Below, one piece after another: positions 44,887 to 53,473 of a stretch of 64,000 nt of DNA (its first letter is position 1; the number at the start of each line of letters is the position of its first letter). Under the pieces are notes generated by a model. That model had not been told where the DNA came from. It made no database searches and saw only the letters and a program-made list of their open reading frames with translations. Both the position numbers and the translations under genes were made by a program. This DNA comes from Herpetosiphonaceae bacterium (GTDB taxonomy: Bacteria > Chloroflexota > Chloroflexia > Chloroflexales > Herpetosiphonaceae): contig BPHZ01000003.1 in NCBI GenBank assembly GCA_026003835.1, positions 124,001 through 188,000 of the forward strand, in the 5' to 3' direction.

Positions 44887-45954
44887 CTAGCTCGGCAGCG
44901 ACCACCAGCCGCGCCATAGACCGGCGACCAGCAGCGAGCTCGTCATCAGGATCGCCATGATCAGATCTTCTCGTCCCGGTCGCCAAATCCGGCGCGGCCT
45001 GACGAGGTGGAGCGCAAGCCAGAAGAGCGCGAGTGCCACCAGCCATTCGATAACCAGGGTCGTACGCCAGATTGGCCGTACTGATGGGACGACCATACCC
45101 CCATTCATAAATTGATCAGGCGGAATGTGCGTCCAAACACCTGTTGAGAGGATGTTCCAGCCAGGCAAGTCAAATGAACCGCCGTAAACGCTGCCGCCGG
45201 GAAAGATCGGCATCACTCTTTCAATCATAATCCCCGGCTCTATAAAGCCCTGTGGACCAGGTGAAGTAAGTACCGCAATTGTCGAGGCCATCGCGCTAAC
45301 AGGATTCGGCGCAAGGAGGGCCATCGGCACCTCTTTCGCTTCGCGTGCCTGCCAGAGAACAGCTCCAAAGAGCAACCCTACGATGACCACCGCCGTGATG
45401 AGGTAGGCGATCACCGCTGCTCTGGCTGTTCTACGCGTCAGCGCCGAGGTGAAGATGCCCAGCGCGCCTGTCGCTAGCGCGGTCATCAGAATAATCGCCA
45501 GTGCTTTGAGCACATCGCGCAGAGTGATGCCGCCGAAGATAAAGACGATGCTGCCGAGTGGTACGGCAGCGATGATGATCAGGAACACATAGCTGAGGGC
45601 CGAAACGAGCTTTCCCCAGAGCAGGCGCGAAGGACGCAGCGGAGTGGCGATGAGCATCTCGTAGGTCAGCCGCTCGCGCTCTCCGCTGATCGCTCCTGCC
45701 GTCACCGCCGGCGTAATAATGCAGATGAGCAGCAGCAGTGTGAAGGCCAGTCCGGCAAAGAGAGTCTGGCCGATCTGTGAGCTGAGGATGACGGCGCCAT
45801 AGCGCTCGCCGCGCGACGCGAACAGGTAAAGCCCGTATGCTACGACGCCCAACCCCAGGAGAAAGCCTGTCAGGAGCGCGAAGGCTCGACCGCCGCGCAT
45901 CCGCGAGCGCAGCTCTTTCACAATGATTGGATTCGCCTCCAGTCGAAGTGCCAT
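44887..45954 (-). CDS. ABC-2 type transporter permease
   Basis: 355 aa, about six or seven TM segments. N-terminal ANPIIVKELRSRMRGGRAF and the TAGAISGERERLTYEMLIATPLRPSRLLWGK loop are typical of ABC-2 permeases of the GldF/NatB type. Third gene of a minus-strand operon with an ATPase and a large exoprotein; substrate unknown. Confidence 0.88.
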   Translation of the reverse strand: MALRLEANPIIVKELRSRMRGGRAFALLTGFLLGLGVVAYGLYLFASRGERYGAVILSSQIGQTLFAGLAFTLLLLICIITPAVTAGAISGERERLTYEMLIATPLRPSRLLWGKLVSALSYVFLIIIAAVPLGSIVFIFGGITLRDVLKALAIILMTALATGALGIFTSALTRRTARAAVIAYLITAVVIVGLLFGAVLWQAREAKEVPMALLAPNPVSAMASTIAVLTSPGPQGFIEPGIMIERVMPIFPGGSVYGGSFDLPGWNILSTGVWTHIPPDQFMNGGMVVPSVRPIWRTTLVIEWLVALALFWLALHLVRPRRIWRPGREDLIMAILMTSSLLVAGLWRGWWSLPS

Positions 45955-45982
45955 CGTTCCCTCCGGATCGGAGTTTCAAGTT

Positions 45983-46936
45983 TTACTGTATGGTCTGCTG
46001 CTGGCTCTCAACCAGCCGTAGAAACAGCCGCTCCAGCGTATCGGTTTCCCGGTGGAAATCCGCAACCGGTATCCCTGCGGCGACGAGCCGGCTGAGCAGC
46101 TGGCCGGCCTCGAGATCCCCGCCATGAAACTCCACCTGGATCGTCCGGTCACCATCCTCAGGTGGAATAACCGCGTTAACCCCCGGCGCTGCGGTAAGTA
46201 TTTCCAGCGCTTGCTTATGCCCATCGATCAGCCTGATCGATAGCCTGCTGCCATCGCGATACTGGAGTTCCTCGATCGGCCCGCTGTCCAGCAGGCGCCC
46301 GCCGGCCATAATGCCGATATGCGTGCAGATATCCTCCAATTCGTTAAGGATGTGCGAGCTAAGGACCACGGTCTTGCCCATTCCACGCAGCGTTCGCAGC
46401 AGCTCGCGCAGCTCCACGCGCGATTGTGGGTCCAGGCCGCTGGCCGGCTCGTCAAGAAGCAGGATAGGTGGATCGTGGACCAGGGCATGGGCCAGGCAGA
46501 GCCGTTGTTGCATGCCGCGGCTGAGGTTTTGGACAAAGTCGTTGCGTTTATGGGCCAGGTCGACAAGGTCGAGGAGCCCGTCGACGGTGGCACGGCGCCT
46601 CGGCGTGGGCACGCCATGGCAGCGGGCGAAGAAGTCAAGATATTCCCAGACCCGTAGTTCGTCGTAAACACCGAAGAAATCGGGCATATAGCCGACGAGC
46701 TTACCCGAATCGCCGTGTGGATCGATCTGGTCTCCCAGCAGCTTGATCTCGCCGCTGCTCGGCTCCAGGAGCCCGGCGAGCATGCGCAGCGTTGTTGTCT
46801 TCCCCGCGCCGTTGGGGCCGATAAAGCCATAGATCGCCTGCCGGGGCACCTGGAGATTCAGCCCATCCACGGCGATAGTGCGCCCATAGCGCTTTGTAAG
46901 ATTCATCGTCTCAATGGCCAGGGGCTGTTCGCTCAT
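45983..46936 (-). CDS. ABC-2 exporter ATPase
   Basis: 317 aa CcmA-type ATPase: Walker A GPNGAGKTTTLRM, signature LSRGMQQRLCLAHAL, Walker B LLLDEPASGLDP and switch His LSSHILNELEDI. A C-terminal extension (about 215-317) is typical of exporter ATPases. Start overlaps the stop of the exoprotein gene (ATGA) and it lies 28 bp before the permease gene. Confidence 0.92.
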   Translation of the reverse strand: MSEQPLAIETMNLTKRYGRTIAVDGLNLQVPRQAIYGFIGPNGAGKTTTLRMLAGLLEPSSGEIKLLGDQIDPHGDSGKLVGYMPDFFGVYDELRVWEYLDFFARCHGVPTPRRRATVDGLLDLVDLAHKRNDFVQNLSRGMQQRLCLAHALVHDPPILLLDEPASGLDPQSRVELRELLRTLRGMGKTVVLSSHILNELEDICTHIGIMAGGRLLDSGPIEELQYRDGSRLSIRLIDGHKQALEILTAAPGVNAVIPPEDGDRTIQVEFHGGDLEAGQLLSRLVAAGIPVADFHRETDTLERLFLRLVESQQQTIQ

Positions 46937-49245
46937 GGGAGCCTCCCTGTTATTTCTATGCCGGGCGAGAAGCAGCTCCAGAAGCCGCCGAACTGATCGA
47001 CTTCCGGGGGTAGTTCGATTTCAAGGAGCATTTCGCCGCCGGGGGTCAAAAAGCGTTGGGACTCCGCGATCTCGACTCTACCGAGCCCTGTGTGAATTGG
47101 CACCATCTCGTCGATCTGCCAGTCACGGGCCTTGATCGAAAGTTTGCCGAGGAAGGGCGGACCATCAGCCACGGAGTTGAGCATCATCGACTCAGGTACA
47201 AGGCCGACCAGCTGGGGAGGGAGTGCCAGGGTTACTTGTGTTGTTCGTTGATGAAGGGGTATGCCCGGTCCGCCAGCGGTCATACAGATCTCCTTGGGGT
47301 TGAAGCCGTTCGTTGTCGCATCGAGCCAGGCGCTCCCGAGGGTAAGCGGGCCTGACCCGAAACCGATAGCAGGATATGCGATGATCAAGGTCGTCTGATG
47401 GCGGCTGTACCGCTGCCCGTTGGCGGGAACCAACTGTCCTATGGGCGTCTCGTCAAGCCAGCCGATCAGAATTGGTCTGACGGTGCCCATGGTCAGAGGG
47501 GCTGGTACAGCAAGATCAACTGCGCTCATTTTGATCTGCAGGTCACGGGGGGGACCATTAGGGCCAAACTTGCCCCAATCGAGATTAAAGATTCTGGAGC
47601 TGATTGACTCGCCGGTTGTGACCAGCGGGCCGGTCAGCTCCAGTCTGATTGGTGCGCTTGCGCCAGGCGCAAGATCGCCGATTTTGAGTATATTCCAGCC
47701 GACGAGCAGAACGACCTCATGGACTGTCTGCTGGGAGCGATTCACCACCTCTCCGCTAATCTGTGACTCCCTGAGCGTGAGGGCTGCTTCCAACCCCTGC
47801 CAGGGAATCGTAGCGTTGTAGCCGAGCATCTCCAACGACCACTGGTTGACCCGCAGATCCCTGATCAGGCCCGGGTTTTGCTGGAAGATCGCCGTGGAAG
47901 CCGATGGGTTCGGTCCCCACGGTGCATACTCGAGGGGCCGGAGTAAAGCTCCCCCGGGCCCGCTCAAGTCGTAGGTTGCTCGTATTGGCGAGAAGATGCT
48001 GGCATAGCCATGGATACGAGCGGTCGCGCCGCTGACCTGCTCGACGACAGTGACCTGGTTGAGAATCAGGTCACTGCCCCGCTGCCCGGCGCCAATGCCA
48101 TAGGTCAGTAGCGCAAAGGTGAGGGTGAGGGCAGGAATGGTGACCCAGGCCCAGGCCAGACGGTCGAGCCGGCGCAACACCAGGTAGCTCAGCGGCCCGA
48201 CGAGCGCGATGTAGACGCCGAGCAGGATCAGCAGCCAGCGCAGTGGCGGCAGATCGAGCGCGGGTAAGTTGGAAAGCACGGAGGGAGCCTGCTGGTCACG
48301 AATCTGGCTAAGATTCATCGAGGGATCCCACATTGGTAGCGGGTTCTGTGGTGGGATGAGCTGCTGCCAGAGTTGGTCAAGGCCGCTCCAGGTGGATAAC
48401 GGATCGGAATCGAGCGGGGCTGCCAGGGCAACAACGCGACCACTGCCGACGAACTTCGCCACTAACAGCGGGCGACCATCCTCAGCGGATGCCAGAACGC
48501 GGGCGCTATCCTGGGGGAGCAATCGTGGCGCCAGGATACTCCCTGAGTCATCACTGCGGCCGATCAAGGCTGCTAGAGGTGCTGCACTGACCGTGGCACT
48601 GTCTGTGACGTTCGCGTAGGCTGGCCGCAACTCCTCAGGGAGAGTAGCCAGCAGGTGTTCCATAGCGCTGCCACCAGTGATCAGCAGTATACCGCCCGAT
48701 CCGACCCAGGCCTCGATAGCCTGCAACTGCTGAGGGGTTAGCTCCATGCGCCGCCGGCCGTCGAGGACAACCATGTTAAGTGCCTCTAGCCCCTCGGCGC
48801 GATTGGGGAATAACGTCGTATCAGTCTGGATCATCTCGATACCGCGAGGACGCGCTACGATCTCGCCGACAACGCTAACCAGTGGTCTATCGGTTGTCAG
48901 CAGGCGAATGCGTGAGCTGGTTAGCTCTTTGTCATTACTGCGGGCGATGATGGTGAGACGGGTTTGGGGCGTTGGGCGAGTATAGAGGACGACCTCCTTG
49001 CGGCCCCCGCGCGGCAGATCGACCTGTGTTGCAAACTGGCCCACACGCAGCTCGATCGTCTGATCCGGCCCGTCGTTAGCCGCTGTAATATGCAGAGGAA
49101 GCCAGTAGTACGGGCGGTAAAACTCGCCGAAAGGTGTACGTACTTCCAACGTAATCCCGCTGCCTGTGTTCTGCGCGGCTGTCGCAGCGGGGATGAGCAA
49201 CGCCAGTATGAGGGCGGCGACGATCAGCGATCGGAAGCGATCCAT
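46933..49245 (-). CDS. Large membrane-anchored extracytoplasmic protein of the ABC-2 operon
   Basis: 770 aa. Signal peptide (1-23), beta-rich domain, a GATase1/DUF4350-like alpha/beta part (ALNMVVLDGRRRMELTPQQLQAIEAWVGSGGILLITGG, about 150-185), two adjacent TM helices (about 330-355 and 362-388), and beta-rich domains to the end. It resembles the GldG-like component of gliding-type ABC-2 systems in gene order. Catalytic Cys/His of glutamine amidotransferases are not obvious, so the domain is likely structural. First gene of a three-gene coupled operon. Confidence 0.72.
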   Translation of the reverse strand: MDRFRSLIVAALILALLIPAATAAQNTGSGITLEVRTPFGEFYRPYYWLPLHITAANDGPDQTIELRVGQFATQVDLPRGGRKEVVLYTRPTPQTRLTIIARSNDKELTSSRIRLLTTDRPLVSVVGEIVARPRGIEMIQTDTTLFPNRAEGLEALNMVVLDGRRRMELTPQQLQAIEAWVGSGGILLITGGSAMEHLLATLPEELRPAYANVTDSATVSAAPLAALIGRSDDSGSILAPRLLPQDSARVLASAEDGRPLLVAKFVGSGRVVALAAPLDSDPLSTWSGLDQLWQQLIPPQNPLPMWDPSMNLSQIRDQQAPSVLSNLPALDLPPLRWLLILLGVYIALVGPLSYLVLRRLDRLAWAWVTIPALTLTFALLTYGIGAGQRGSDLILNQVTVVEQVSGATARIHGYASIFSPIRATYDLSGPGGALLRPLEYAPWGPNPSASTAIFQQNPGLIRDLRVNQWSLEMLGYNATIPWQGLEAALTLRESQISGEVVNRSQQTVHEVVLLVGWNILKIGDLAPGASAPIRLELTGPLVTTGESISSRIFNLDWGKFGPNGPPRDLQIKMSAVDLAVPAPLTMGTVRPILIGWLDETPIGQLVPANGQRYSRHQTTLIIAYPAIGFGSGPLTLGSAWLDATTNGFNPKEICMTAGGPGIPLHQRTTQVTLALPPQLVGLVPESMMLNSVADGPPFLGKLSIKARDWQIDEMVPIHTGLGRVEIAESQRFLTPGGEMLLEIELPPEVDQFGGFWSCFSPGIEITGRLP

Positions 49246-49567
49246 AGGCTCCTCACCTTGATATTATCGAGTTAATCAGGCGAATGGTACGAGGAATGAT
49301 AGATTTCAAAATGGTAGGACGAACAAAGGGAGTTGCCAGTTCCATATTAAAGATAGCACAGGCTCCAGCTGATGCAAATGAAGCCGTTCTGACGACAACG
49401 TGATAGGTACGCTGGCATGTTTCTTGCGGAAAATCGGCGATGCAGAACGGCTTCATGCCTCGTCAAGCCAGAGGGTTCGCAACACCCCCCTTGCCGAAGC
49501 GCAGAGCGCAGCGGTGTCTCCATGAAGCTGGCTTGATCCGGCATTGATGACAGCAAAGGAGGGCGGT
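49246..49567. other. Intergenic region with nested inverted repeats
   Basis: No gene is supported in these 322 bases. A 14-bp perfect inverted repeat (ATGAAGCCGTTCTG at 49378-49391 with its complement at 49443-49456) is followed by a 9-bp pair (TCAAGCCAG at 49463-49471 with CTGGCTTGA at 49528-49536), both upstream of the GYD gene. A structured leader or a remnant of a small inverted-repeat element is possible. Confidence 0.6.
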
Positions 49568-49894
49568 ATGGCGTTGTATGCGATCCTGGCCAGGCTCACC
49601 GAGATGGGCCAAAAAGATATCAAAGGCATGATGGAGCGCCGGTCTCAGAGTATTCGCCAACTTGAGGAGAACGGCATCCGCATTGTTGCGGATTACGCAT
49701 TGATGGGCGGCGAGTACGATTTCCTATACATCGTCGAGGCGGCGGATAACGAAGTCATCCTGCGCCAGATTGTTAAAGATACACAGAGTGGTATGCTCAA
49801 ATTCCAAACCCTCGCCGCAACCAGGCTTGACTTATTTGCCGAGATGGTCAGAGAGACTTCAACAGAGAGCGACCGCCAGCGCTCGGCGGGATAA
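49568..49894 (+). CDS. GYD domain protein
   Basis: 108 aa from ATG 49568 (AAAGGAGGGCGGT upstream; ATGs at 49544/49547 are in frame but without a site). YAILARLTEMGQKDIKG, ENGIRIVADYALMGGEYDFLYIVEA and a short C-terminal helix match the GYD (DUF1330-like ferredoxin-fold) family. Cytoplasmic; function unknown. Confidence 0.82.
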   Translation: MALYAILARLTEMGQKDIKGMMERRSQSIRQLEENGIRIVADYALMGGEYDFLYIVEAADNEVILRQIVKDTQSGMLKFQTLAATRLDLFAEMVRETSTESDRQRSAG

Positions 49895-49910
49895 GCAATA
49901 TGAGCTGTTT

Positions 49911-49942
49911 CTGGTAGGGGCACAGTGCTGTGCCCCTACCAG
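49911..49942. repeat. Perfect 32-bp REP-like palindrome
   Basis: CTGGTAGGGGCACAG and its exact complement with a TG loop, between the convergent GYD and SDR genes. GTAGGGGCAC-type palindromes are frequent in Chloroflexi and cyanobacteria (general knowledge). It can act as a bidirectional transcript end. Confidence 0.75.
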
Positions 49943-49966
49943 CGGGCCATGAGAAAAGCGCCTCTG

Positions 49967-50722
49967 CTAACGCAGGTATGAGGCGCCATTGATATCGACC
50001 ACGGCGCCGGTCAGGAACTCGGCGCCCTCAGAGGCCAGAAAGAGCACAGTGTAGGCTACCTCCTCCGGTCGCGCGATGCGGCCGAGTGGACTTTGTTGTT
50101 TAATGGCCTGCGCCTGGGGACCGCTCAACGTTTCTTCAGCCATACCGCCCTCAACCCACCCCGGAGCAACGGCAGTTACATAGATCTTATGAGGCGCCAG
50201 CTCGATAGCCAGCGATTGGCTGAGCGCGTTCAGCCCAGCCTTGCTTGCCCCGTAGGAGGTTGAGCCCGGCTCGCCCCTGTAGGCACCGCGTGATGAGACA
50301 TTGACGATACGCCCCCCGCCGTGACTCATCATATGACGCGCGACACAGTAGCTGACGTTTGCCGCACCGATAAGATTGATTGCAATGACTTGTTCCCAGC
50401 GGCGCTGCCAGGTTTGGTAGTCGACCTCCGCGACGGGATGGGAGAGATAGATAGCCGCATTATTCACCAGAACGTGAATGCTGCCGAACGCGGCGACCAC
50501 CTGATCGACCATACGGCGGACGCTCTCTGCATCCGCGATATCCGCCCCGATGGTGATATGCCCGGATCCCGGCAGCTCGGTGCGTAGGGCTTCCGCCTCA
50601 GCCCTCTTGCGATGAAAGTGCAGAGCAACACGCGCGCCTGCCCCGGCAAACGCTCTGGCGATCGCCTGCCCTATGCTCCCCGATGCGCCGGTCACCAGGA
50701 TATGCTGATCATCGAATCGCAT
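49967..50722 (-). CDS. Short-chain dehydrogenase/reductase
   Basis: Classical SDR, about 251 aa from ATG 50722 (an ATG at 50734 is also in frame). NAD(P)-binding GASGSIGQAIA, the NNAAIYLSHP segment, catalytic Ser in NVSSRGAY, Tyr-x-x-x-Lys as SYGASKAGL and VAPGWVEGGM are all present. The pattern is close to FabG-like 3-oxoacyl-ACP reductases, but the substrate is not certain. Confidence 0.9.
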   Translation of the reverse strand: MRFDDQHILVTGASGSIGQAIARAFAGAGARVALHFHRKRAEAEALRTELPGSGHITIGADIADAESVRRMVDQVVAAFGSIHVLVNNAAIYLSHPVAEVDYQTWQRRWEQVIAINLIGAANVSYCVARHMMSHGGGRIVNVSSRGAYRGEPGSTSYGASKAGLNALSQSLAIELAPHKIYVTAVAPGWVEGGMAEETLSGPQAQAIKQQSPLGRIARPEEVAYTVLFLASEGAEFLTGAVVDINGASYLR

Positions 50723-50781
50723 ATGATCCCTCACAATATAACTGGAGAAGATCCCGCCACCTTTATTCTAACAAAACAAGT

Positions 50782-50811
50782 TTGCTGCTCATGAGGCGCA
50801 TGTGGTAGAAT
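50782..50811 (+). promoter_or_regulatory. Probable promoter of the liv operon
   Basis: TTGCTG (50782-50787), 18-base spacer, TAGAAT (50806-50811), 50 bases before the livK start codon. Confidence 0.55.
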
Positions 50812-50861
50812 AGCGCACGGCTCTTGGAGCGGATAGGGTAGATTCTCATGGAGGTGAAGAA

Positions 50862-52088
50862 GTGAAAGCTCGCTTCCTCATGGTCTTTGTCATCCTGGCG
50901 CTGCTTATGGCGGGCTGCGGCGCCGGCGAAACGCCAACCGGCGGCGGGGCTGCGGCGCCGACAAATACAACCGCAGCTGGGGGTGGCGCGGCCGAGCCGA
51001 CAGCGCAGCCGGGTGGATCTGGGTTGAGCGGCGAGATCTCCATCGGCGCGGTCTGGTCGCTCAGCGGCGCGGCGGCGATCTACGGTCCCTCACAGAAGAA
51101 CGCCGCTGAGCTGGCGGTGGAGGAGATTAACAACTCGGGCATGCTTGGCGATGCCAAGATCAGGTTGATCACTGAGGATGATCGCTCTACCAAAGAGGGC
51201 GCCATCGCAGCCTTCGAGAAACTGATCAACCAGGATCAGGTTGTCGCCATCCTCGGTCCGACGCTGTCGAACTCGGCGAAGGCGGCTGACCCAATCGCCC
51301 AGGAGAAGGGCATTGTTGTGCTGGGCGTCTCCAATACCGCTTCCGGCATTACCGAGATCGGTAACTTTATCTTCCGCGATAGCTTGCCGGAGAGCGATGT
51401 TATCCCCAACACCATCCGTGTAACAAAGGAGGCGCTTGGCTATCAGAAGGTTGCCGTGATGTATGGCGAGGACGATGCCTTCACCAAGAGCGGCTACGAT
51501 GTTTTCAAGCAGGCGCTTGAAGACAACGGCATCGAGATCCTGACCACCGAGACCTTCGCCAAGGGCGACGTCGACTTTTCGGCACAGCTGACCAAGATCA
51601 AGGGGCTCAACCCTGATGCGATCGTCGTCTCGGCGTTGGCTGAGGAGGCGGCGAACATTATGGTGCAGGCGCGCCAGCTTGGCATTCCTGAGACGGTGCG
51701 CTTCATCGGCGGCAACGGCTTCAACTCGCCGAAGCTGGCGCAGATCGCCGGACCGGCTGCCGAGGGCGCTATCTCAGGCGCTGCCTGGTTCATCGGAAAC
51801 GACACGCCTGGCAACAAAGCGTTTGTCGAGGCCTACAGAGCGAAGTACGGCAGCGATCCCGACCAGTTCGCGGCGCAGGCCTATGCGGGCGTCTACATCC
51901 TTGCCAACGCCATCAAGAATGCCGGCTCCAAGGATCCGCAGGCGATCCGTGACGCGATGGCGCAGATCAAGGACTTGCCGACCGTTCTGGGCACCTTCTC
52001 CTTCAACGAGAACCGCGATCCGGTGCATGAACCGGTCGTCCAGGTTGTTCGTAACGGTAAGTTCGAGGTCTTCACAGGCAACGAGTAA
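50862..52088 (+). CDS. livK: Branched-chain amino acid ABC transporter substrate-binding lipoprotein
   Basis: Type I binding protein of the LIV family, 408 aa from GTG 50862 (GAGGTGAAGA upstream). Lipobox LMAGC (Cys20), Gly/Ala/Thr linker to about residue 60, then SGEISIGAVWSLSGAAAIYG, KNAAELAVEEINNSG, AILGPTLSNSAKAADPIAQE and DPDQFAAQAYAGVYILANAI. Head of a complete livKHMGF set; the ligand could also be another amide or amino acid. Confidence 0.92.
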   Translation: MKARFLMVFVILALLMAGCGAGETPTGGGAAAPTNTTAAGGGAAEPTAQPGGSGLSGEISIGAVWSLSGAAAIYGPSQKNAAELAVEEINNSGMLGDAKIRLITEDDRSTKEGAIAAFEKLINQDQVVAILGPTLSNSAKAADPIAQEKGIVVLGVSNTASGITEIGNFIFRDSLPESDVIPNTIRVTKEALGYQKVAVMYGEDDAFTKSGYDVFKQALEDNGIEILTTETFAKGDVDFSAQLTKIKGLNPDAIVVSALAEEAANIMVQARQLGIPETVRFIGGNGFNSPKLAQIAGPAAEGAISGAAWFIGNDTPGNKAFVEAYRAKYGSDPDQFAAQAYAGVYILANAIKNAGSKDPQAIRDAMAQIKDLPTVLGTFSFNENRDPVHEPVVQVVRNGKFEVFTGNE

Positions 52089-52103
52089 CGCATTCGTACG
52101 CGA

Positions 52104-52193
52104 ACACGACGGAAGCCCGGCACTGATTGACCCTCCGAGGCTGATCGATAAAGGGAGATGAGAGCCGATCCCGCCGCCGGGCCTCCGTCGTGT
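52104..52193 (+). promoter_or_regulatory. Large hairpin between livK and livH
   Basis: ACACGACGGA (52104-52113) and TCCGTCGTGT (52184-52193) pair perfectly, with an inner CCGGC/GCCGG pair. Hairpins after binding-protein genes often limit read-through and stabilise the upstream mRNA; that role is inferred. Confidence 0.55.
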
Positions 52194-52204
52194 ACCGTCA
52201 AGCT

Positions 52205-52285
52205 GGGGATGCGGGGTGTTCCCGCACAATGCTCATCCTGATGGGCAAACCAACAGCCCTATGTCCGTAGAGGTGCATTGATCGT
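52205..52285 (-). repeat. Dispersed copy of the hairpin-repeat family
   Basis: The reverse complement shows CCCATCAGGATGAG and GTGCGGGAACACCCCGCATCCC, aligning with the array core at 17.9 kb. The plus strand ends AGAGGTGCATTGATCG (from 52269), as in the copies at 25.6 and 63.1 kb. It stands 30 bases upstream of livH. Confidence 0.6.
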
Positions 52286-52307
52286 GCAGTAGCTACGCAG
52301 GAAGCTT

Positions 52308-53363
52308 ATGGAACAGCTCCCACAGCAGCTTATCAACGGCATCTGGCAGGGAGCCGCGCTGGCTCTCTTCGCTATGGGCTACACGTTGGTCTTCGGCGTC
52401 CTCGACATTATCAATCTGGCCCATGGCGCGACCTACATGTGGGGCGCTTTCTTCGCCTTCGTCTGCATCACCAGGTTGGATTGGCCGCTCTGGGCAGCCA
52501 TTCCGGCCGCAATGATCGGCGCTGGACTGCTCGCCGTTGTGCTTGATCGCCTGGCCTTCAAACCGCTGCGCACGCTGACCAGCGGCGGTCTGGTGCTTTG
52601 GGTGGGCTTTATCGTTCTCTTACTGGGGCTGATTGGAGCCTGGTCGCCGGGCCTAAAGTGGACGCTGACTCTTTCAGGGGCGGCGATCATGCTCGGCGGA
52701 ATCGTTCAGGATTACGCCGCTATCAGGCCACTGAGAGTACGCCATGTCCCGCACCTGGCCCCGATGATCTCCTCGATCGGCGCATCGATTATTCTGATCA
52801 GCCTGGCACAGGGCATCTTTGGCGCCCAGGTTTCGCGCTTTCCACCCGATATCTTCCCGTCAAAGCCCTATACGCTTCCCGGCAACGCCGTTATTGCGCC
52901 GATCCAGCTGCTGGTGCTTGGCATCGCGCTGGCGCTTATGGTCGTCCTGCATCTGCTGATCGCGCGCACCCAGATGGGCCGGGCTATCCGCGGCATCGCC
53001 TGGAGCGAGCGCACCGCCCGGCTCTTAGGGATCAATGTTGACCTGGTAGTAGCACAGACCTTTTTCCTCTCCGGCGCTCTGGCCGGCGCGGCAGGTGTGC
53101 TGCTTGGGTTAGCCTTTAACCGGCTCGATCCCTTCATGGGGAACGAAGTAGAGCTTGCGGGTCTCACCGTCATTATCGTCGGCGGTATGGGCAGTATCGG
53201 CGGGGCGGCCGTCGCCGCGTTTCTGGTCGGGATGCTGCGTGTCCTCAGTGTGGGCTATATTGACAGCAGCTTCCGCGATGCCTTTGTCTTTGCCCTGCTG
53301 ATCCTGGTGCTGCTTGTGCGTCCGAGCGGTATCTTCGGACGGGGCAGCAGTGTCCGCGCCTAA
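52308..53363 (+). CDS. livH: Branched-chain amino acid ABC permease LivH
   Basis: LivH-type permease, 351 aa. QLINGIWQGAALALFAMGYTLVFGVLDIINLAHGATYM at the N-terminus and GRAIRGIAWSERTARLLGINVD plus GGMGSIGGAAVAAFLVG later are diagnostic. It is about 50-60 residues longer than usual because of an extra hydrophobic stretch near 95-130 (LWVGFIVLLLGLIGAW and LTLSGAAIMLGGIV), which may add two TM helices. Confidence 0.92.
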   Translation: MEQLPQQLINGIWQGAALALFAMGYTLVFGVLDIINLAHGATYMWGAFFAFVCITRLDWPLWAAIPAAMIGAGLLAVVLDRLAFKPLRTLTSGGLVLWVGFIVLLLGLIGAWSPGLKWTLTLSGAAIMLGGIVQDYAAIRPLRVRHVPHLAPMISSIGASIILISLAQGIFGAQVSRFPPDIFPSKPYTLPGNAVIAPIQLLVLGIALALMVVLHLLIARTQMGRAIRGIAWSERTARLLGINVDLVVAQTFFLSGALAGAAGVLLGLAFNRLDPFMGNEVELAGLTVIIVGGMGSIGGAAVAAFLVGMLRVLSVGYIDSSFRDAFVFALLILVLLVRPSGIFGRGSSVRA

Positions 53364-53473
53364 GCCAGGCGCTTCGTTCTGTTTCATCTGCTGCTGGTCC
53401 GATAGATTGGAAGGACTGCTCCGTACATTCCGAGCGTGATAAGCCACGCCTGATCAGCAGAAGGACATGTTCG

